Assembly (NCBI GenBank): GCA_958510825.1
Contig: OY294047.1
Location: 50,389,365 to 50,453,364, forward strand
Origin: Brachypterus glaber
Taxonomy: Eukaryota > Arthropoda > Insecta > Coleoptera > Kateretidae
Reading direction: 5' to 3'
DNA length: 64,000 bases
Each line of letters opens with the position of its first letter. The stretch's first letter is position 1. Below the pieces are notes generated by a model, which was not told where the DNA came from, searched no databases, and saw nothing but the letters and a program-made list of their open reading frames with translations. This document shows positions 57,721-64,000 of the stretch, one piece after another. The position numbers and the translations under genes are program-made.

Positions 57721-58260
57721 ACTAAAAACGGTACGGTTCCACCGCACTTACTTTCTCGCGAAAATGTTTGTATTTAACTTGCCTAGTTACATGGATTACA
57801 TATATTACATTCAGATTATTCTATATTTATAGTTATACATAATAATTCTGGGGCCAAGAAACCGTCTTTAAAAAGTGACTTTGACATATGTAATACTTAA
57901 TTTTTTAAAGAAATGAGAATTTATGAAATGACATTTTGATTAAATGAAAATTCTTTAGACTTTTTAGTGTTGACATATGTCAAATAAACTTTTTAAAGTC
58001 TTTTTTTTACCCCTTCGCCTAGTGAATAATTGTATGAAACTGTGACTAATCTAAATGTAAAAAATGTAATGTTTTTCACTCAGTAATTTAGAAATATATT
58101 TTTCGGGGACCCCATTTCACTACTTTTCGGAGCTTCTAGCATCCAGAGGAACCCGATCCAGAACCTGGCAATTTGTAAATAGATTAATTTGGATGTGCTT
58201 TAAGATATTATTAAAATACAGCTGGGAGAAAACAATTAAATAAAAATGGTCACCAGCTCT
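57720..58260 (-). repeat. Repeat R, second copy
   Basis: Reverse complement of the segments flanking the MITE at 13614-14344. This copy lacks that MITE, so it serves as the empty-site reference. It is internally partly palindromic (TTGACATATGT..AAA, AATTATTGTATG-type blocks). Confidence 0.6.
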
Positions 58261-58539
58261 TAGACCATCTAGTTGAATATATTGTTGTTATTTTCGGTCA
58301 TTATAAAAAAGTAACCTGCAAAGTAAATTTTAATTCAGCTCCTCCAAAATTGCAAAAAATATACTTTTCGGTGAAAACTAGTAGAGCCATATTTTTTGAT
58401 TTTTGTTGATGAGTAAACTACCCTTATTTACCAGAGCAGAGGAAAATTAAGTTTTTGTGTTAAAAGGCTTGTAGGTCTCCGGTGGGACGGACGGACGGGC
58501 ATCGAAAATTCCGTTTTTTTAAATATACACTGATAAAAA

Positions 58540-58714
58540 GGATTTATTTGATATGGCCAATTAAACTATTTGGTTGTGAGTAACAAATTTTATTTGAGTC
58601 AAATAAATATTTAGTTCATGTAAAAAAATATTTAAATTTCAAAATGATTTATTAATGGGAACAAAATAGTTTATTTGACAGAAATAAAATTTAAAATTTA
58701 ATTGGCCATATTCA
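58540..58714. mobile_element. MITE-like unit from which the palindrome array arose
   Basis: ACACTGATAAAAAGGATTTA and later AATTGGCCATATTCAACCAA; its tips (CACTGATAAAA..ATTTATTTG) match the arms of the 107-bp palindromes that follow. Confidence 0.5.
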
Positions 58715-59250
58715 ACCAAATATTTAGTTGACACAAATAAATTGTTTTATCAGTATAGGTGTATGATACATACATACACCTATACTGATAAAACAATTTA
58801 TTTGTGTCAACTAAATATTTGGTTGAATATTTAGTTGACACAAATAAATTGTTTTATCAGTATAGGTGTATGATACATACATACACCTATACTGATAAAA
58901 CAATTTATTTGTGTCAACTAAATATTCAACCAAATATTTAGTTGACACAAATAAATTGTTTTATCAGTATAGGTGTATGATACATACATACACCTATACT
59001 GATAAAACAATTTATTTGTGTCAACTGAATATTTGGTTGAATATTTAGTTGACACAAATAAATTGTTTTATCAGTATAGGTGTATGATACATACATACAC
59101 CTATACTGATAAAACAATTTATTTGTGTCAACTGAATATTTGGTTGAATATTTAGTTGACACAAATAAATTGTTTTATCAGTATAGGTGAATGATACATA
59201 CATACACCTATACTGATAAAACAATTTATTTGTGTCAACTAAATATTTGG
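58715..59250. repeat. Array of five ~107-bp near-perfect palindromes
   Basis: Palindrome centres recur at 58761, 58868, 58975, 59082 and 59189 (GTATGATACATACATAC), exactly 107 bp apart. Each unit has arms TTGACACAAATAAATTGTTT and TTATCAGTATAGGTGTATG against their complements, and units are joined by AATATTTGGTTGAATATT, itself palindromic. Overlapping open frames on both strands (e.g. 58938-59162) are generated by the symmetry. Confidence 0.92.
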
Positions 59251-59251
59251 T

Positions 59252-59504
59252 TCAAAATTCGACATTAAAAAAATTGTGTAAATTAAAAATTCAATAATTT
59301 TAACGCGAAGGGAAAAAATTAAAAAAACACTGGTGTGATTTTAGGAATAAAGCGCTTTTGTAAAAAGATAATTGGTATGAAACATTGCCTTCCATAATTC
59401 ATTTTTTATTTATTTATCACTGACGGTGCTAATTTAAATCTGTGTTTTATTCAAACATTAAAAGAAAATATTTGCTTAAATTATAAATAATAAAAGGTAA
59501 TAGT
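59252..59504. other. Unassigned AT-rich DNA
   Basis: Nothing recognised. Confidence 0.4.
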
Positions 59505-60518
59505 ATATTAAAGTACTAGTTTCATAACATACGTTTTTAGCGCACGAATACAAGTTTAGAAAACGTGCCGCGAGTTTTCTAAAGTACTAGTGCTCTAAAA
59601 ACGTGTTATGAAACGAGTGCTTTATACAATTTTTTCTATTTTGCTCTAAAATTTAAAAAACTTACATTTAAATTGATGAATGATTTAGGGATTTTTGTTT
59701 TGGGTTGGCATTACAATTCACACTATGTTTAAAATACTAAGAACAAATGATATTTTGATATATTTTACAGTCATCTCTTTTTTTTTCACTGCAATTAACC
59801 AGTCCACAATTTTAACACGGTAAAAAATAACCCAAACACAAAATTTTGTAAAAAATTAAGCTTTAAATCGACATTGACATTTGCACGCAAAACGTCAAGA
59901 GATAGGCTTTTGTATGTTGCCAACCCAACAGAAAAAAAGTAGACCTCTTATGGGCCTATAAGAACACGCAAAATGAGCTTATAAGAGTAGCAAATATTAT
60001 ATTAAAGTACTAGTTTCATAACATACGTTTTTAGCGCACGAGTACAAGTTTAGAAAACGAGCCGCTTGTGGCGAGTTTTCTAAAGTACTAGTGCTCTAAA
60101 AACGTGTTATGAAACGAGTGCTTTATACAATTTTTTATATTTTGCTCTAAAATTTAAAAAACTTACATTTAAATTGATGACTGATTTAGGGATTTTTGTT
60201 TTGGGTTGGCATAACAGTTTACACTATGTTTAAAATTCTAAGAAAAAATCATATTTTGATATATTTTACAGTCATCTCTTCTTTTTTCACTGCAATTAAC
60301 CAGTCCACAATTTTAACACGGTAAAAAATAACCCAAACACAAAATTTTGTAAAAAATTAAGCTTTAAATCGACATTGACATTTGCACGCAAAACGTCAAG
60401 AGATAGACTTTTGTATGTTGCCAACCCAACAGAAAAAAAGTAAAGACCTCTTATGGGCCTATAAGAACACGCAAAATGAGCTTATAAGAGTAGCAAATAT
60501 TATATTAAAGTACTAGTT
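59505..60518 (+). repeat. Family i tandem array, two full units plus start of a third
   Basis: AAGTACTAGT marks unit starts at 59511, 60005 and 60508 (periods 494 and 503 bp). Each unit has one palindrome (GTTTCATAACATACG / CGTGTTATGAAAC), the box TATACAATTTTTT, and the body ATAACCCAAACACAAAATTT ... CTTATGGGCCTATAAGAACA. The third unit is cut after ACTAGT by the LINE, so the LINE came last. Confidence 0.88.
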
Positions 60519-63500
60519 AATAATAATAATAATAATAAACGTTTATTGTATAAAAGATTACAAATCTTGTTACAAGAAGTTTGAATATATAAAAAAAAAA
60601 TACAAGAGAAGAGAAAAAAAAATACACTAAATACTAAACCCTAACTATTTAAGTAATTTGATGGATATTCATAGATAATTTAATAAAAAGAAAAAGCAGA
60701 AATTTTAATACAAAAAAAAAGTTAATTATAAGAAGAAACGATAATACCAATATTTAAAGGTTAAAGACAAAAAGCATTATTCGTTAGTTATAAAGGAACG
60801 GAGCTTTAATAAGTTTCCGACAAAACTGTGCAGCATTTTTATTTTAGTTACATTAAGAAAGTTAAGTGCAAAGACTAGACCGTCTAGGTTAATAAGGCTA
60901 TCAATGTAAGGTGCACGCAACGGTTTGTACATGGGGCATTTAAAGAAAATATGATCTAAAGTCTCAAACTCGTTTAAGTTGCAAATAGTACATACTTCTT
61001 TAGGGTTGATTTTGTAAAAGCTGCCATTGAATGAGAAGGAGGTAGAAAAGCTTGTAGCCATACGTAATTGCATTATTATACGAATGATAGAGATATTATC
61101 TCGACAGTATAAATAATTTTGAGGTTCCAGATTAATTCTAAACTTTTGATAAATAGTTGAATTTTTGGAAAAAAATAATGAATTTATGTCATCTCTATGT
61201 AGAAATTCGCGAAATTTGTTAAGTAAAATTGGTCTATTGTATTTTATTTTTCTTACTGTTAAATTAGTCAAAAAGTTAGATTCATCAATTTTTTCCAGCA
61301 TACATTGAAACTGTGCCAACCAGTTATATTTTGTATTACCATTGTTTAAGTTTTGTAAGCGGTTAAAACAAAGCTTGGGGTATCTATGAGCGGGCATTCT
61401 AATAAGCTTTTCAATCCAATTAAGGCACATTTTAAAAATCAAGAAAGAAACTTTAACGGACCCAGTTTCGAGTCGTATCATATAATCCGGGGTGTTGCGG
61501 GGGAGTAAAAATAATCTTTTAAAAAAGGCCAACTGAACACGCTCAATTTCATTAAAGAAACGTAACGCCCAAACTGGAGAACTATAAAGCAAAGTAGATA
61601 GGACTATAGATTCATAAAGTTTAATTCGGGATTGCCAGCTGTTGATTTTTGAGTTTGACAAAAGGGACATAACGGTACCGATTGATTTTTTTGTTTTATT
61701 GCATGCTTCTTTGGTCATTTCAGCGAATAGCCCTGACTGAGAGAATGTAACACCCAGGTAAACGTACTTGTTTACTACTTCAATATTGTCGCCGTCATAT
61801 TTAAAGTTTAAGTCACGTGAATACCTAAAGCCACCCTTGGTAAAACAGATTATTTTCGTTTTTTTAATGTTAATTTTAAGGCCATTTTCATTTGCATACT
61901 GAGAGAGAATTTTGAGTTTACGTGAAATATCAATGGGCGATTCCCCAAAAATGACCAAATCATCAGCGTATAAAAGCATAAGTATGTCCACAAGACCATC
62001 CACATTAACACCCAAGGCTCCATTTTCCCTAAAATATTTTTCTATGTCAGAAATAAACAATGCAAAAAGAATGGGGCTTAATGGTTCACCCTGTAGAACT
62101 CCCTCAGAAATGTTGTAGGGTTTTGAATAGCCTTCAGCAGTTTTTATTTGTGCAATTGCTTTGTCATACAACATTTTGAGGATCCTGATTATTTTCGAAC
62201 TTACTCCAAGAGAGTGTAATTTTTTCCATAACAGATGGTGGTTAATACAGTCAAACGCACGTTTGAAATCTACAAAAATCGCATAAAGTTTTCTACCTTT
62301 CAACCGTAGACAGATATTAATGAGGGAATTAAGAGTAAATAGATTATCCAAGCAACCCCGGTTTTGTCTAAAGCCTGCCTGACATTCCGGTATAACATTA
62401 AATGTATCGGACCACTCTGTAAGCCTTTGTAAAATTATTTGAGAGAATATTTTTTCCATACAGTTTAGTAGAGCTATACCGCGGTAATTAGCAGGATCCT
62501 CAACTGGACCTTTTTTGTGAAGCATAAGAAGTGAAATTTCCGACCAAGTATGGGGAATGATTTCTTTGTCAAATATATTGTTATATAAATTCAGTAGGTA
62601 GCATAACCAGTTTTCTGGTAGATACTTAAAAAACTCAAATGGAATATTGTCCTTACCTGGACTTTTACCATTTTTGCATTTATTAAGACTGGACTTTAGT
62701 TCATTTAAAGTTATACGCGAAGTTAGTAATGACGAACCGGCGTCAGAATATAAAAATTGTGACTCGTTATGCACAGTGTAAATTGAGTCATAAAAGGACT
62801 CCCAGTCAAGCAAGGATAAACTAGCAGGTTTATTATTTGAGCGTAAATTTTTAATTAATTTCCAAAATTCTGATTGATTTTTAGTTGCACTAAGCCTGAG
62901 AGTTAAGTTAATTGTATGAGCCTCCTTTTTAAGTTTTAAAATACGCCTGTACTGTTTTTTAAGGCTCAGATAAATTACAAGTAAGTCCTGCGAGAAGTTA
63001 TTTTTTTTACAGTTTTTTAAAGCATTTTTGGCAGCTTTTTTCGCTAGTAAGCACTCATGATCAAACCAGATATGGTTAAAGGAAGTAAGTTTCTTTGTAG
63101 AATTTAAATTTAAGCGCAAATCTTTGGCACAGTCAGTGATAGAACTGAGTAAGTTTAAATAAGAAGCGGAGATATCGTTTTCTCTGTAGTTAAATATATT
63201 ATCGGAGTGTAACATTTTGCTGTAAAATTCGTCGTGTTTACTAGTGTTCCAGCGAAAGATGTCTGTACTATTCGCTACAGCTTTTTTATTATCTGGCAAA
63301 ATATCTACGGCTGAGTCAAAAGTTAATAGAACAGGAAAGTGATGTGAAGGTGAAAACGAGTTAAGGACTTCAAGATCGCGCACCTTATGCAAATAATCGT
63401 TGTTGCACCAAACGAGGTCTATAACGCTCTTACCTAGGGTACTTACGTAAGTAAAATTCGCAGTTTTATCGGAAGCTGTTCTGCCGTTTAGTAGCGTGAA

Positions 63501-64000
63501 CGAATTGCTGCACATAAAGTCAAATAGTACTTGGCCCTTTGCATTACTTTTTGTGTCACAACTGGCCCGAGACACAAACAAATTTGTATTTTCACATAAA
63601 TCGGCAAAACTGTCCAAATTTCCCATCCTGCAATTAAAGTCACCGCACATAATAAAAGTACAGTTTTCATATTTAGATTTGACGTCATCTAGTGTCAGCT
63701 GCAGTAGATCCAAAATTTGTTCCAGGTCAAGCGATGGTTTAAAATAAACACAGCAGAAAATTACGGAAAAGCTATTACACGTAACATTGCAGATTATCCA
63801 CCAAGGTGATGTGTCAATTGTGGTACACTTGTAGCTCTTCTTGAATGCAAACGCCAGACCGCCACTGGCACGGCCGCGCGATTTTTCCTTAATAGCCGGT
63901 GAGCTGATAATGTTGTATACACTGGAAAAGTTTTTAGGTAATTTACAGTCTAAGATTAAATGAGTTTCACAAAGAAAGAAAAAGTCGACATACAAAGACT
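60519..64000 (-). mobile_element. LINE (non-LTR retrotransposon), 3' part; runs off right edge
   Basis: The minus-strand element ends in a (TTA)n tail at 60519-60537, has a ~240-bp UTR (60538-60776) and an intact ORF2 to the window edge. It interrupts the family i array. The other end and the target duplication are outside the window. The intact reading frame suggests recent activity of the family. Confidence 0.93.
60777..64000 (-). CDS. LINE ORF2: endonuclease + reverse transcriptase (partial)
   Basis: The frame is open from the right edge (the first codon at 63995 is TTG, so the true start is outside) to the stop at 60777, about 1072 codons. Residues counted from 63995: EEP/APE endonuclease with CETH (9-12), GDFNCRMG (118-125), VIDLVW (191-196) and SHHFP (217-221); the usual SDH triad is SHH here. 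RT follows with NGKSPGKDNIP (442-452), ANYRGIALLN (502-511), AGFRQNRG (540-547), FVDFKRAFD (574-582), GVLQGEPLSP (632-641) and YADD (676-679). A C-terminal Cys2HisCys knuckle sits at C1002, C1005, H1015, C1020. I see no RNase H. The clade is not certain; Jockey/CR1-type group by architecture. Confidence 0.93.
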   Translation of the reverse strand, partial: SLYVDFFFLCETHLILDCKLPKNFSSVYNIISSPAIKEKSRGRASGGLAFAFKKSYKCTTIDTSPWWIICNVTCNSFSVIFCCVYFKPSLDLEQILDLLQLTLDDVKSKYENCTFIMCGDFNCRMGNLDSFADLCENTNLFVSRASCDTKSNAKGQVLFDFMCSNSFTLLNGRTASDKTANFTYVSTLGKSVIDLVWCNNDYLHKVRDLEVLNSFSPSHHFPVLLTFDSAVDILPDNKKAVANSTDIFRWNTSKHDEFYSKMLHSDNIFNYRENDISASYLNLLSSITDCAKDLRLNLNSTKKLTSFNHIWFDHECLLAKKAAKNALKNCKKNNFSQDLLVIYLSLKKQYRRILKLKKEAHTINLTLRLSATKNQSEFWKLIKNLRSNNKPASLSLLDWESFYDSIYTVHNESQFLYSDAGSSLLTSRITLNELKSSLNKCKNGKSPGKDNIPFEFFKYLPENWLCYLLNLYNNIFDKEIIPHTWSEISLLMLHKKGPVEDPANYRGIALLNCMEKIFSQIILQRLTEWSDTFNVIPECQAGFRQNRGCLDNLFTLNSLINICLRLKGRKLYAIFVDFKRAFDCINHHLLWKKLHSLGVSSKIIRILKMLYDKAIAQIKTAEGYSKPYNISEGVLQGEPLSPILFALFISDIEKYFRENGALGVNVDGLVDILMLLYADDLVIFGESPIDISRKLKILSQYANENGLKINIKKTKIICFTKGGFRYSRDLNFKYDGDNIEVVNKYVYLGVTFSQSGLFAEMTKEACNKTKKSIGTVMSLLSNSKINSWQSRIKLYESIVLSTLLYSSPVWALRFFNEIERVQLAFFKRLFLLPRNTPDYMIRLETGSVKVSFLIFKMCLNWIEKLIRMPAHRYPKLCFNRLQNLNNGNTKYNWLAQFQCMLEKIDESNFLTNLTVRKIKYNRPILLNKFREFLHRDDINSLFFSKNSTIYQKFRINLEPQNYLYCRDNISIIRIIMQLRMATSFSTSFSFNGSFYKINPKEVCTICNLNEFETLDHIFFKCPMYKPLRAPYIDSLINLDGLVFALNFLNVTKIKMLHSFVGNLLKLRSFITNE

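Noticed and set aside
58715..59250. CRISPR-like regular repeat array
   Set aside because: There are no unique spacers; the whole 107-bp unit is repeated and palindromic, in a eukaryotic context.

Overview
This is AT-rich animal DNA, almost certainly from an insect. The only host gene I can identify is an insect-type nicotinic acetylcholine receptor (nAChR) alpha subunit. Three exons lie on the minus strand at 45734-45778, 31692-31801 and 25784-25964. They join in frame into 105 residues of the extracellular ligand-binding domain: loop D, loop A with WRPD, the 15-residue Cys loop and WTYDG. The introns are about 13.9 kb and 5.7 kb, and both are filled with transposable elements. Upstream exons (signal peptide and exon 2) should lie above 45.8 kb and downstream exons (vicinal Cys pair and TM1-4) below 25.7 kb, but I did not find them. 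Long introns and dense repeats suggest a large-genome insect. A beetle is plausible, but the sequence does not prove it.

Retroelements. There is a 5'-truncated Jockey-clade LINE (97-884) and a second copy (43624-44173). A Penelope-like element (3972-5488) carries RT plus a GIY-YIG nuclease and a strong hammerhead-ribozyme motif just 3' of its ORF. There is a CR1/L2-like LINE tail (7441-7730) and another decayed LINE 3' end (41585-42380, minus). A long, uninterrupted LINE ORF2 (60777 to the right edge, minus) is open for more than 1070 codons. Two copies of a tRNA-derived SINE lie at 38890-39124 (minus) and 47921-48201 (plus).

DNA elements. Many non-autonomous inverted-repeat elements are present, several with exact target-site duplications (TSDs). 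They include a 250-bp hAT-like MITE family (8-bp TSDs at three copies), a hAT-like element 14 bp beyond an nAChR exon donor site (25038-25759, 8-bp TSD), TA-flanked foldbacks (14579-14771, 34079-34574, 52023-52862, 56655-57046 and others), TTAA-flanked elements (2954-3431, 9147-9266), and a three-layer nest (42710-44872) holding a second MITE and a LINE fragment.

Most unusual is a group of at least six sequence-unrelated repeat families (called i-vi here) built on one plan. Each has a 100-200 nt imperfect palindrome with a GCGAG/CGAGC-rich apex, followed by an A/T box TATA-N(1-4)-T(4-7), and three families (i, iii, vi) show the reverse complement of that box at the far end of the unit. Three of the families form head-to-tail arrays (about 325, 497 and 680 bp units) with exactly one palindrome per unit. 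That is the layout expected of a concatemer of a hairpin-ended or rolling-circle replicon. I could not identify an autonomous partner or a replication protein. Separate from these is an array of five near-perfect 107-bp palindromes at 58715-59250.
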